From Tuctoria greenei (taxonomy: Eukaryota > Streptophyta > Magnoliopsida > Poales > Poaceae): a stretch of 64,000 nt of DNA. Below the pieces are notes generated by a model. It was not told the DNA's origin, made no database searches, and worked only from the letters and a program-made list of their open reading frames with translations. The position numbers were made by a program, and so were the translations under genes. Where the stretch lies: contig JAYESD010000002.1 of NCBI GenBank assembly GCA_036927565.1, positions 145,521,167 through 145,585,166 of the forward strand. Reading direction: 5' to 3'. This document shows, one piece after another, positions 45,178 to 55,539 of this stretch. Each line of letters opens with the position of its first letter. Position 1 is the stretch's first letter.

Positions 45178-46750
45178 TTCCGGGTTATTGCGACGAAAAA
45201 AAAAATCGTTGCAATAGGTCGAAATTTGTCGCGACAGGTTGTTGTTGCAACGAAATAGAACGTCGCAATAGTTTTCCCGACTCGTGATAACAGCCGTGGC
45301 AATAGGTTATTGCGACAACTTGACATCCGTGGCAAATAGTATGGTATTGCAATGACTCCACGTTGGTGGCAAATAGTATGGTATTGCAATGGTTTAGCGA
45401 CGATTTAACGTATTGCGACGAAAATCTCGGTGTTGCAATGATGTCACATTCGTGGCAAAAAGTATGGTATTGCAACGACTCCATGTTCGTTGCAAATAGT
45501 ATGGTATTGCAATGGTTTAATGTATTGCCACGATTTAACGTATTGCAACGAAAATAACGGTGTTGCAACGATGCCACATTCGTGGCAAAAAGTATGGTAT
45601 TGCAACGACTCCACGTTCGTGGCAAATAGTATGGTATTGCAACGTTTTAACGTATTGCGACGATTTAACTTATTGCAACGAAAATAACGGTGTTGCAACA
45701 ATGCCACATTCGTGGCAAAAAGTATGGTATTGCGACGACTCCACGTTTGTGGCAAATAGTATGGTATTGCAAAGGTTTAACGTATTGCAACGATTTAACA
45801 TATTGCAATGAAAATAATGGTGTTGCAACGATGCCACATTCGTGGCAAAAAGTATGGTATTGCAACGACTCCACGTTCGTAGCAAATAGTATGGTATTGC
45901 AACGGTTTAATGTATTGCGACGATTTAACATATTGCAACGAATAGTATGTTATTTGCGATGATTTCACATCTGTGGCGATAAGTACGGTATCGCGACGAT
46001 TTCATACTCGTGGCGAATAGTATGGTATCGCGACGTTTTCACATTCGCGGCAAATAGTAAGGTGTTGCAACGATTTCACATCCGTAGCGAATAGTACGGA
46101 AATGTTTTTACATTCGTGGTGAATAGTATGGTGTTGCAAGGATTTCACATCCGTGGGGAATAGTACGGTATGGCGACGATTTCACACGCGTGGCGAATAA
46201 TATGGTATCACGAAGTTTTCACATCCGCGGTGAATAGTTCGGTATCGCGACGATTTCACACTCATGGCGAATAATATCATATCACGAAGTTTTCACATTC
46301 ATGGCGAATACTACGGTGTTGAAATGATTTCACTTACGTGGCGAATAGTACGGTATCGGGTATCGCGACGATTTCACAGCTGTGGCCAATAATACGGTAA
46401 TGCAACGATTTCACATTCACGGCGAATACTACGGTATTGCAACAATTTCAAAACCATGACAACAGTATTGTATTGCAACGATTGCTGGTGTGTGGCAATA
46501 GGTTCGTAATGCAACATATTCAAATCTGTTGCAACAGGGTCATAATGCGACGTTCTCTGGGTGGTGGCAATAGCAGTCTAGTGCAACGCTTTTTTGGTCA
46601 TAGCCAAATGTTTGTAGTGCAACGTTTTATAATTTGTGGCAATACCTAGCTTCCTATTGCAACAGTTTATTTTCGTCACAATAATCTGTTAATGCCACGT
46701 TTTATAATTAGCGGCACTAGAATCCTAATGCACCAGGTTTGAAAATTAGT
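45178..46750. repeat. CACTA-2 subterminal array with a 130-bp higher-order unit
   Basis: Short units such as gtggcaaatagtatggtattgc alternate with ttgcaacgattt. From about 45400 to 45960 they form four higher-order copies: the landmark atg(t/c)cacattcgtggc starts at 45441, 45571, 45701 and 45831, exactly 130 bp apart. From 45955 to 46450 units become shorter (about 50-60 bp: cgcgacgatttcacactcgtggcgaatagtacgg type), and they decay further to 46750. Frames in this array are artefacts. Confidence 0.88.
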
Positions 46751-46825
46751 GGCAACAGAATCAATTTATTCGCTTATGATACGTCTGTTGACTTAACAAC
46801 AAACATCCAGCAATTGATCCAACAC

Positions 46826-48581
46826 TCAAGGACCCTTGCGTCGTTGCGAGACAATGTTATTTACAATTTTTTTAGGTTGCAACATTGTACCCATTAAAAG
46901 AGCACCGCGACGAGTTGTAGTATTAGGAATAGTTTCTCGAACATCCAGCTTCGACTTGGTGCGAGCAGAAGCCTTTTGTGGAGTTGCTGCTAGCCGTTGT
47001 TGATTTTGCAAGCTCTCCATCATTCTGCGCATGTCTGCTACCTCCTTTTCATGTCGTGCAGAATTGGCTACCATCTGATCATGTAAAGCCTGGACTTCCT
47101 GGTTGAGTTGTTCATTTGCCTGGACGAAGCCATCCATTTGGGAGGTCATATAATCATTTCTTCCTTCCAACTCTTGCACCTGAGAGCTGAGGTCTTCATT
47201 TCTATTTTTCAAGGATCGAACTTGCTGGCCGAGCTGGTCAGACATCTGGATACGCAGTCTTTCAGAAACATTAGGTTTAGCCATATAACCACGCCCCCGA
47301 AACTGTGATCCTCCAGAACCGGTTGCGGATATATAAGTAAGCTGGAAGATGTTGTTTCTTTCCTCATCTGGGATTGGGACTCCCAGCTCAGCTTCCTTGA
47401 CGTTGATTTGGGCACGTGCCCGGTTCTATATACAAAAAGAAAAGTCACATGTACATTGCAAATATTTATTTAAATGGGGACTGTTTGAAGTGTTTCTCAC
47501 ATGTACAGCTTCTGCCTGCTCGTTTGCCCATTGACCGTTCTTCACATGGCTTGCCTCCCACAGTTTTATGTCATCGTGTTCTTTTCCGGTCTCTGCGTCT
47601 CGCTACATCAAATACAAGTAAAATTTGATTGAATGATTGCAGTGCAAAGTAAAAGCATGATTTAGTTTTCGAGCCAAGCAAGTGTTTTGTCTTTTGAGTA
47701 CTTCGATTTTGTGAATTGGTTCTGCTTATTGACTGCAATTTTAAGAATTAATTTCACGAATGGGTGTTATCAAATAGTTTTTTAGGATATGAAGGTATTA
47801 GAAAGCTGGCTGACCTTGAATCGCTCAGACCCAAAATAGTCCATAAGCGCCAACCAATCGGAATCTGCTACGTCAACAGGCTTGTTTTGTATACGTTCCT
47901 CAACGGTCGAATACTTCTTATAGGTGGCATGCAATGTTGATCGCCAGCCCTTGTAGCGCTCACCAGCAATCTTCAATATTGTTCTTATGGTATCATCTAT
48001 GTCCTCCAAGTCCCAAGCATTCTGTACATTGTATATCACACTGTTATAAACGTACAAGATGGAGGTCGCTAGAAAAAAAATACTTATGTGGGGTGTCACA
48101 ACACAAACCAGAATGTCTCTCACTATATCGCTCTTCGAAGTATCGCCAACCTCTGCCCACTTCCTTACACCAGCGAGGGGTGCATTTTTTTTGTTGTAAT
48201 AACGGACAAAGTGCCGCTGATTAGGACCAACCGCAGCACCCAACCTATCGGACCACTGAATTTGTAGCTTCCGATTCTGATCATTCGTTCTATGTGCATA
48301 TGCTAGATAGCGCAATTTAGCAACCTTAAGTCCTTTAGCAAACCCTCTTCCAAACTTCTTTACTTCTCTTAGTGTCATTTAAACAGTAAACGTTTAAAGC
48401 AAATTAGCAACTGACCAGGCCTAGTATCATGTACAAATAGTGTGAAAGAAGAAGAAGTATGATGTTTTACCATCTTCAGGACGAGTGCGGCAAATACGAG
48501 CGTGGGAACACCGCGTTGCAACAACATTTTGCTCCATTTTGGGTGATGCATCAACTTGTTGACTTCTTTGTTGCTATTCAT
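46826..48581 (-). CDS. CACTA Transposase_24-like (TnpA-type) gene, spliced
   Basis: Proteins of this type bind CACTA subterminal repeats. Exons inferred on the - strand: 48581-48471 (MNSNKEVNKLMHHPKW..., donor gtaaaa), an exon to 48109 (GRGFAKGLKVAKLRYLAYAH, VRYYNKKNAPLAGVRKWAEV; donor gtttgt), 48021-47815 (WDLEDIDDTIRTILKIAGER, DWLALMDYFGSERFK; donor gtcagc), 47602-47501 (DAETGKEHDDIKLWEASH) and 47425-46826. The last exon has a coiled coil (LRIQMSDQLGQQVRSLKNRN onward) and a basic C-terminus. Start of the second exon is unresolved: a stop lies just before ATG 48378, so the true acceptor must be elsewhere or the join is broken. No internal stop is seen in the other exons. Splice sites are predicted by eye. 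Confidence 0.65.
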
Positions 48582-48915
48582 ACCCTACAATCAGGCATCA
48601 GGCAGTAGTCAGTGGTGCTACAGCACCCGTAGTACTGCAGGGGATTTTGAGTCCAGCTGCGAAGCAGGCAAGACAGTAGCTGGCGATGATAGAGAAAGAG
48701 AGGGTTCGCCGGGTGCTCATCCTCTGCAGTACTTCCGGTTCGGTCTAACCGACATCAGCAGAAGCACGTCTCGAGGCGAATTGGTGGCAGGGCGAGTCAT
48801 GGACGTCAGCGGTATTAGCAGGTAGAGGATGCAAGACAGATGAGGCGGGCAGCTTGCGACGTTTAACAAAGCTAGGGTTCGGTCTGGCAGTGCAGTGACC
48901 ACATTTAAGTCAGAG
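48582..48915. other. Intergenic stretch with a partial hairpin-element arm; no gene
   Basis: Near 48625-48652 the sequence cccgtagtactgcaggggatttt matches the right arm of the hairpin element at 54778-54888. No gene is evident. Confidence 0.4.
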
Positions 48916-49068
48916 GATCGACGTCCAGATCACACCGGTGATCTCACATGACTTACGTTTTTACTGCAAGCGATGCACTGAAGATCCAACAATGTGATTC
49001 CGTTGGATCTTTACTGCATCGCGTGCAGTAAAAACGTATAAGTTAGGTGATCTGCGTCCATTGATATC
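48916..49068. mobile_element. Hairpin (foldback) element, MITE-like
   Basis: An imperfect inverted repeat of about 153 bp. The left arm (acttacgtttttactgcaag ... gaagatccaac, to 48990) pairs with the right arm (gttggatctttactgcatcg ... aaaacgtataagt, from 49002), leaving an 11-base loop at 48991-49001. Outer parts (gatcgacgtccagatcac and gatctgcgtccattgatatc) also pair with a short bulge. No clear target duplication could be fixed. Confidence 0.75.
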
Positions 49069-49422
49069 ACCCCGGAGCAAGTCTCGAGGCTAGGAGGACA
49101 GTGTGGCGGATCTAGGAATTAAATTTAGGTGGATTGCATACTGATATTTTGCTCTGCATGTTAGCATCTCACCCTAAAGTGCTACTAGAATGGATACATG
49201 AATATAATCTTGCGTTAATTACCAGACATCAGCACCGCATTTGGCAGTGTAAAAAATGGAATTGAGATCATATAAGCAGCAATGAACCCTCATGTACATG
49301 CATCTCTAAACTATATGATGCTAACATTTCTTAGTGGACAGGGGTTAATGATATTGGACTATTTTTTCCAGGGTATGCCATGTCATATGGGGCATAGCAT
49401 GTAGGTACGCTGTAATGGCAAA
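49069..49422. other. Intergenic, no feature seen
   Basis: AT-rich sequence without frames of interest or repeats. Confidence 0.4.
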
Positions 49423-49990
49423 GGGTTTGCGGGCGGAGGGGTCATCATGGCACGCGAACGATGGGACGTGGAGATGGAGGGAGACGCGTCGGGGAGGACA
49501 GTGAAGTGACCACCAGCAGGGCGTGGGCGCCGGCCAGTGCCGGAGTGACTGGCGGCGACATGGGTTTGCAGGCGGCGGGGTCATCATGACACGCGAAGGA
49601 TGGGACGTGGCGATGGTCGAGGGTGACGCGTTTCTGGGGACACTGAAGTGAGCAGCAGCAGGGCGTGGTCGCTGGTGCCGGAGTGGCGGCGGCGAGAGAG
49701 CCCAGCATGCGCGTGTAGGCATCAATAAATCAAGCCATCACATATACTCACCAGCAGGGCGTGGGCGCCGGCTGGTGCCGGAGTCACCGGCGGCGACAGG
49801 GGTTTGCGGGCGGCGGGGTAATCATGACACGCGAAGGATGGGACGTGGTGATGGTGGAGGGAGACGCGTTGGGGAGAACACTGAAGTGAGCAGCTGCAGG
49901 GTGTGGTCGCCGGTGCCGTAGTGGCCGGCGGCGAGAGAGCCCATCGTGCGTGTGTAGGCATCAATAAATCACGCCATCACATATATTGGT
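49423..49990. repeat. GC-rich complex tandem repeat, three units
   Basis: Units start at gggtttgc(a/g)ggcgg at 49423, 49562 and 49800. Each contains tcatgacacgcgaaggatgggacgtg-like and cagggcgtgggcgccggc-like segments. The second and third units carry an extra tail of roughly 100 bp (agagagcccagcatgcgcgtg ... caataaatcaagccatcacat). Frames on the - strand exist in each unit (Pro/Ala-rich) but lack a common start and end, so I do not call genes. It could be a duplicated promoter or 5' gene fragment. Confidence 0.75.
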
Positions 49991-51590
49991 TAACTGTTAA
50001 CTGGGACTAGGAAACTACAATCGCAATGCTAAAATACTTAGTAGAGCCCGGTACATATTTATACTCGTAGTACCAGCATGGGATGACGAATCTCGGGGTT
50101 CCTGAGCATCAGGTGCTGCAATACTCTCTGCATACGATGCAAAGGAATTAACGTGTTATAATTATGTGTATTTTGATAGTAAACACATTTATAGTTATAC
50201 CAGGTGCTTGTTGCCCATCACGATTACTTGTAGACGACATGACAGTTTGGTGTCTTGTTCCTAAAGTAAAGAGTATATATAGTAAGTAACAGTGATAACG
50301 CCAGATTACATGAGGATGTGTATTTTAGATCGGGCGGTGTGGTTGCTATGAACTGAAAATGTTTGTTTTGAACGGTGGTTGCTATGAACTGAAAATGTTT
50401 GTTTTGAACGGAGGAATTAGAAATGAAGGAGTAGGAAAAAAAACCGTACAATCCGAGAAAGAAAAACAAGAAAAACGTGTATAAACCGTGGGAACTAAAA
50501 ATCTTAGGAATACAAGTTTGGAACACAGGAATGAGAGTACAACATTGGGAGTGGTTGATAAGATAACCCTGGCGTCATTTACTTCTAAATCAAGAAATTA
50601 CATAGTACATGCGGTTTTTAATAGTTATCTTTCCTGACATGGAAATGTACTAGAAATACACTACCATAAACTGTCGGAGCAACATTTATTTCGGGGCAGA
50701 GGTGTAGTGTATTTTATATATGGAAAAAAGTAGAATGCAATCAGATGCTTGGGTAAAATAAAAAGATGAATCGACTATAGGATGCAGATCTAACGATTGA
50801 GGATAGTTGATTGCACGATTGCACCATTAATCAGATTTTATACTAGACATTCATGAAACATAAGAGCATATAAGGAGAAGGAGTTGGGACGACATCTAGG
50901 AATGAACTGGCTGCAGCTGTTGGGACAACAACTAAAGCGATAAGGAGGGAGTAGCTCTATAAAAAGACGGCATGGATCGTGTAGAACTTACGTAGCACAA
51001 AACAGGAGTCCGGGATGTCGCAGGGCGGGGTCGGCTACGAAGAGGTTCGGTAGAGCCCGTCAAACTTGGTCGCTCGACGTTGTACCCACAGTCACCACCA
51101 CCACTCACACGGGAATTTCTAAGGAATGCAAGTTTGGAACACAGCACTAAGAGGAGAACATGTGTGTCGGGAACGGAAGCCACTGCAGATTAGAGGGAGA
51201 CGCACATTTATATTCATCGTGGCTAGCTACAAATGGGCGGGACTGGAATTTTGGGCGCACGGAGTGAAGTTTCAATTGTGAAAATCTCAATTGTGCGCAC
51301 CAAGAAGAACAAAAAAAATTTGAGGGACCGCTACCTGCTGTTCATCTTTGTTTTCATGGAGATGTAAAAGCAGTCATGTGGTAGTGGGAGATTCCAAAAA
51401 AAAAATACAATCAAAAATATGAATCGCCAAATGTATCATTGTGCTAATGCAAACGACATGCAAATACAGAGAACACCCAAGTCCACGAAAGGAGGACGGC
51501 AAATCCATGGTCTAGTAAAAGGTAAACAATCAGCATTTTATATATAACATTCGTCGCAATGAAATGATAACATATACAGAGTATATAGTA
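49991..51590. other. Intergenic, no gene supported
   Basis: Mostly AT-rich. A short direct repeat of about 44 bp (cggtggttgctatgaactga) occurs near 50334 and 50375. A TATA-like ctataaaaag lies at 50956-50965, but no convincing reading frame follows it. Confidence 0.45.
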
Positions 51591-51680
51591 CTACTACAAA
51601 AAATAACATTTTCCCCTGTGATGTCTAATCTTCAGGCTGTCGATCCAAAGCCGCCTGTGATACGAGTATCACAGGTACAT
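51591..51680 (+). mobile_element. Probable CACTA-type terminus
   Basis: CTACTACAAAAAATAACATTTT looks like a mutated CACTACAAGAAA-type end. It is followed by subterminal-type repeats (gccgcctgtgatac, then gtatcacagg, in inverted arrangement). The core cgcctgtga also occurs in the end modules at 55150-55330 and 59750-63830, so this may be the left end of the same element family. Confidence 0.45.
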
Positions 51681-52106
51681 ACGATATATATATGAACAAT
51701 GTCATCGGATATTAGTTACAATGGATAAAGTACTTTTCATGCACCTGTTGCATCAGGCGATGGACTAGTTAGCAATTTAGATGACGTAATTTCCTAATCA
51801 AGTTAATTATGCATCATGTCTGTTGTTAGTTCTATTACTTGTAAGGATAATGTTTACCGGATTTCATTCATTCAGCCACAAGAAATATAGACGGTCCCAA
51901 GTTACAAACATATAGGAGATGTTTTTGATAAAAGAAGTTTTTCGATACTGCATATATAGAACACATTGTTCATGAACATAAAGACATATTTCATTAACAA
52001 ACAAGTAATAGGAAAACACGTAGTAGACAGCAAGAACAAGATAAACTACACCTAATACTACTCTACTCAGAGATCACGAAATAGATAAACTACTCCTAAT
52101 ACTACT
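51681..52106. other. 3' flank of the first family gene; short direct repeat
   Basis: The segment taatactactctactc (about 52054) recurs at 52097 (taatactactctactg), giving a duplicated 43-bp block at the 3' end of the - strand gene. Nothing else stands out. Confidence 0.4.
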
Positions 52107-52862
52107 CTACTGGGAGAAAACCACGTCCTCCTCCTCCCCTGCTGTCGCCTCCTCCGCCTCCGCCACCGGTGCCGCCTCCTCCTCCTCCTCCTCCTCCTCC
52201 GCCACTGCCGCCACTGCTGCCGCCTCCGCCTTCGCCGCCGCAGCCGCCTCCTCCTGCTCCTCCTCCGCAGCTGCCGCCGCCTCCATAGCCGCGTCCACCT
52301 TCGCCTCAAGAGACGCCTCCTGCTCCGCCTCCTCTGCTGCCGCTGCTGCTCAAGCCGCCTCATACTCCTCAACCTCTGTCACAGTCCGAAGCTTCCCGGC
52401 GACACGGCGCTTAATCTTCAGGAGGCCCTCTACCCCAGCAACCTCCGCGATTGTCTCGTGGAGGGCGTCGAGATGACCGTCCATAGTCATCAACCCGTAG
52501 CAGTAGTGGCCCGCGGTGTCCATGCTCGTGTGGAGGGGAAGGGTCCATAGACCCAGACGGCAACACGAGCGATCTGTGTCAGAAAAGACCTTCCGCGTCA
52601 CTGCGCTGAGCGCTAGTGCGCTATGAGCGGCGGCGGAATTGGCGTCGGTGGCCACCTTAAGGCACCGATCGACTTCGTCGATGTGGTCGATGAGGAGTCT
52701 GAGAGTCTGCTTAACCCTACCGGGATGAGGAAGCGCATGCGCCACGGGCGGAGATGCGGGCGCCGCCATCAGTTCCACCGGCATTGCCGACGGCGATGGA
52801 AACGAAGAAGGAGGTTCGGAGGACGTCGATGGCCTAGAGCGCTTCGGCGCGGGGCTACCCAT
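52107..52862 (-). CDS. Unrecognised gene family, member 1 (in-frame TGA before an Ala/Glu tail)
   Basis: I do not recognise this gene. ATG at 52862 opens a 170-residue frame to a TGA at 52352-52350. The same frame stays open for 80 further codons to a stop at 52107. The N-terminus is Pro/Ser-rich with a basic PKRSRP patch, possibly a nuclear signal. A helical middle (TLRLLIDHIDEVDRCLKVAT) precedes the shared core: RLGLWTLPLHTSMDTAGHYC, then YGLMTMDGHLDALHETIAEV. After the TGA comes an Ala/Glu/Lys-rich, probably helical tail (EEAEQEASLEAKVDAAMEAA) like the acidic tails of the other members. A TATA box (cctttatag on +, 52979-52987) is 117 bp upstream with a CT-rich leader between. It may be a functional short form or a fresh pseudogene. 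Confidence 0.6.
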
Positions 52863-52978
52863 TTGTGTGGCGACGGAGGTGCAGAGAAAGAGCGAGAGGT
52901 GGTCGACAGTGGCGGGGGGAGAAGTTTAGAGACTAGGATATAAGGAGTGGTGCGGCGGAAATGCAAGGGGACGGTGAG

Positions 52979-52987
52979 CCTTTATAG
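52979..52987 (-). promoter_or_regulatory. TATA box of family member 1
   Basis: On the - strand ctataaagg lies 117 bp before the ATG at 52862, followed by a pyrimidine-rich leader. It fits a plant core promoter. Confidence 0.55.
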
Positions 52988-53282
52988 CGGCTCGTTGTCT
53001 AAGCGGGCGTGTCGAGATGATCGGACGCTAGAGGAAACTGCGCTTAATTATGAACCGATCGGTGGCCCTGGTTTCCTCGAAACCGCGGTTTGCATCCTCT
53101 CGGTCCCAACGGCTCGAGGCGTCCCATTAGGAGTAAATTTACACGCGGGGAAAAACAATTTTTTTGTTATATAAAAAAAATTCGTCCGTACACGCCTAAG
53201 CCAACTTCATGACCGCGCGTCCGTGCCAGGGGACGCCTTGCAGCGAACATGGGCCTAGTCCTGCACGCATTACCGAGGTTTG

Positions 53283-53866
<584 letters not shown>

Positions 53867-54542
53867 CTATGCTGGCCCCGCTTCTTCCTCCCTCTCCCCC
53901 AACTTCTCAAACCACGACAAGCGGTCCTCCTCATCCTCGTCATCGTCGTCGTCGTGGTGATGGTGGTCGCCGTCGTCGTTGCCGTCGTCATCATCGTCAT
54001 CATCGTCGTCGTCGTCTATCATCGTCGTCGTCCTCCTCCTCCTACTCCTACTCCTACTCCTCCTCCTCCTCCTCCTCCTCCTCCTCCTCCTCCTCCTCCT
54101 CCTTCTCCTCCTCCTCCTCCTACTCCTCCTCCTCCTCCTCCTCCTCCTCCTCCTCCTCCTCCGGCGACGATGCAGCAGGAGAGTGGGCCGGCTGCTCCGG
54201 CTGCACCGGCGGTGGAACCCCACCGCGACAAAAGTTCCTCTCTGTCGCCGCCACAAGGGGCACTACGGCCCTCGACGCCGAGCTCCTGGGCCATCATCCC
54301 GGACAAGATATCTAGGCGATCGGCCACACCCGTGAGGGCGTAGAGGTAGCGACCGGTGGTATCCATCCCGGAAACTCGGGAAGAGTACCAAGACCCAAGG
54401 CGTCCAAGGCCCAAGACGTACTGTTTTACGCCTCTCGCACCATAATGAGGTGTTGGTCGTCATTCACCCTCTTGAGGGAGCTGCAGCATATCCGCTTGCA
54501 GGGTGGCTGCCTCGGCGGGCTAGGAGGCGGAAGGTTGGCCAT
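53867..54542 (-). pseudogene. Unrecognised gene family, member 2 (pseudogene with expanded Glu-codon tract)
   Basis: The start MANLPPPSPPRQPPCKRICC at 54542 matches MADLPPLSPPKEPPCKKLCC of member 3. After MVREA a TAA (54428-54426) stands where member 3 has a Tyr codon. The frame then continues through LDALGLGTLPEF. A frameshift follows, then MDTTGRYLYALTGVADRLDI in the next frame. A second shift near 54240 leads to PPVQPEQPAHSPA and a Glu tract. That tract (about 54020-54165) is a nearly pure GAG/GGA repeat of roughly 45 units, against six Glu codons in member 3. Another shift gives an Asp/His-rich tail ending RLSWFEKLGEREEEAGPA at 53867. A TATA-like box (catatagg) lies about 100 bp upstream of the start. 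Confidence 0.75.
54021..54165. repeat. Trinucleotide repeat (TCC/GGA)n
   Basis: About 145 bp of (tcc)n on the + strand with a few t-for-c changes, lying in the acidic-tail part of family member 2. A second repeat, (cgt)n with variants, lies at 53937-54030. They produce false poly-Arg, poly-Gly, poly-Pro and poly-Leu frames. Confidence 0.92.
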
Positions 54543-54777
54543 GGATGTGGTGGTTCGTCGACGCCGGGCTAGGAGGTGGAACGATGGAAGAAGAAGAAAG
54601 GAGTGCAAAAGTTTTGTGCTTGTACATAACCGACGACGCGCCTATATGGTCTGTGCGGAGTAGACAAGGGAGCGGTTCGTTTCCCGCGCATTGAACTCTT
54701 TGCAGACCTCGTGCGGCGCAATTAAACCACTGTGGAAGACGATCTTCAGAGATCCTTCTGTCTCTCTTGTGGAACCG

Positions 54778-54888
54778 AATCCCCTGTAGTACTGCAGGTG
54801 CATTAGAGGTCACTGACATGTGGGCCCTATGCTCTATGGGACCCACATGTCAGTGACTTCTAATGCACCTGTAGTACCGCAGGGGATT
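54778..54888. mobile_element. Hairpin (foldback) element, MITE-like
   Basis: A 111-bp inverted repeat: aatcccctgtagtactgcag ... cactgacatgtggg on the left pairs with cccacatgtcagtgac ... ctgcggtactacaggtg-type sequence on the right (right end gtaccgcaggggatt). The loop is about 16 bases (ccctatgctctatggg) and is partly self-complementary. It lies in the upstream flank of family member 2. Confidence 0.8.
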
Positions 54889-55539
54889 TCTGTATCCATG
54901 TGGAACGTCGCGCACGTGTCCTTGCACCACGGCTTCTTAACTTCTCCATAGACCTTGTGCGGCGCGTCAGTTACTTGGTGCACTGGAAAGGCCAGCGGCG
55001 AGATCTCCGGGCCCTACGAGCCCCGCCACGGGGGCGCCGCGCGCGCGCCCTCGGCGCGAGGAAGAAAGGATCTGTGATGTTGGTTTTCTTGTTTCGTGAT
55101 GTTGTTTTTCTTGTTTTGTAGTAGTATTGTTTTATGTTAATGAACTCAATGTCATTGTTCCTCTGTGAAGACCTTTTACCGTAGCCGGTTTCTACCATAA
55201 CAGTAACCGCCTGAGATAATTAGGTTTTCACAGATGGTTCTTTACTTGTATCTAGCCGTCTTTGATAATTGTTTTTCACAGACATGCCTAGTCGTTGGTT
55301 AATAACCGCCTATAATAAGGTATAACCTATGCAGTACTACTGCTGTTATTTCTAATTTCCAGGTCAATTCAATATAATCACAGAACAAAAATCAATAATA
55401 TCATCACAGAACAAAAGTCGACAATATTATCATCACATAAGTCAATTTCACTAAAACAATATACATATGTACAAGTTAAAGATACAATTCATCTCAAAGT
55501 TTACAAGTATTCACTAAAAACTGTTTCTATTGGCATAGT
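54889..55539. other. Flank with CACTA-like end repeats (about 55150-55330)
   Basis: The stretch 55160-55330 contains cctgtgaagacc-like, taaccgcctgagataatt, ttttcacagatggttc and aataaccgcctata units, the same words as the end modules at 59750-63830. I take it as the subterminal region at the 3' end of the transposase-like gene. 54900-55150 holds no convincing gene; its end (ttttcttgttttgtagtag) resembles the 3' flanks of family members 3 and 4, so a remnant of another copy is possible. Confidence 0.5.

Larger units (their letters stand above)
45167..48581 (-). mobile_element. CACTA element 2, terminal repeat, subterminal array and transposase-like gene
   Basis: It begins with a good CACTA terminus, CACTACCAGGATTCCGGG, at 45167, next to a possible 3-bp target copy (aat). 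A long subterminal repeat array (45178 to about 46750) follows, then a spliced Transposase_24-like gene on the - strand. I do not find the opposite terminus (expected CCCGGAATCCTGGTAGTG), so the right end is unknown; no TnpD-type transposase gene is seen. Confidence 0.75.

Noticed and set aside
45185..45962. Regularly spaced repeats that could suggest a CRISPR array, and overlapping Cys/His/Asn-rich frames
   Set aside because: The repeats are directly adjacent to a CACTA terminus, have diverged units without unique equal-length spacers, and the window is plant DNA. The frames follow from the repeat.
49345..49964. Three Pro/Ala/Ser-rich frames on the - strand
   Set aside because: They repeat with the minisatellite, lack shared start and stop, and match no known protein.
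50932..51183. 83-codon - strand frame next to a TATA-like box
   Set aside because: The TATA-like box points the other way and the frame has no recognisable motif.
52067..52372. Arg-rich frame on the - strand
   Set aside because: It is the shifted reading of the Ala/Glu tail of family member 1; the Ala/Glu frame is in phase with the conserved core.
53954..54343. Poly-Pro, poly-Leu, poly-Ser and poly-Gly frames
   Set aside because: They come from the (TCC)n and (CGT)n tracts. Only the - strand frames matching family member 2 have independent support.
54900..55121. Arg-rich frame with a terminal hydrophobic stretch
   Set aside because: No similarity to the family core or other proteins; GC-rich composition explains the frame. 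The 3' T-rich sequence alone hinted at a lost gene copy.
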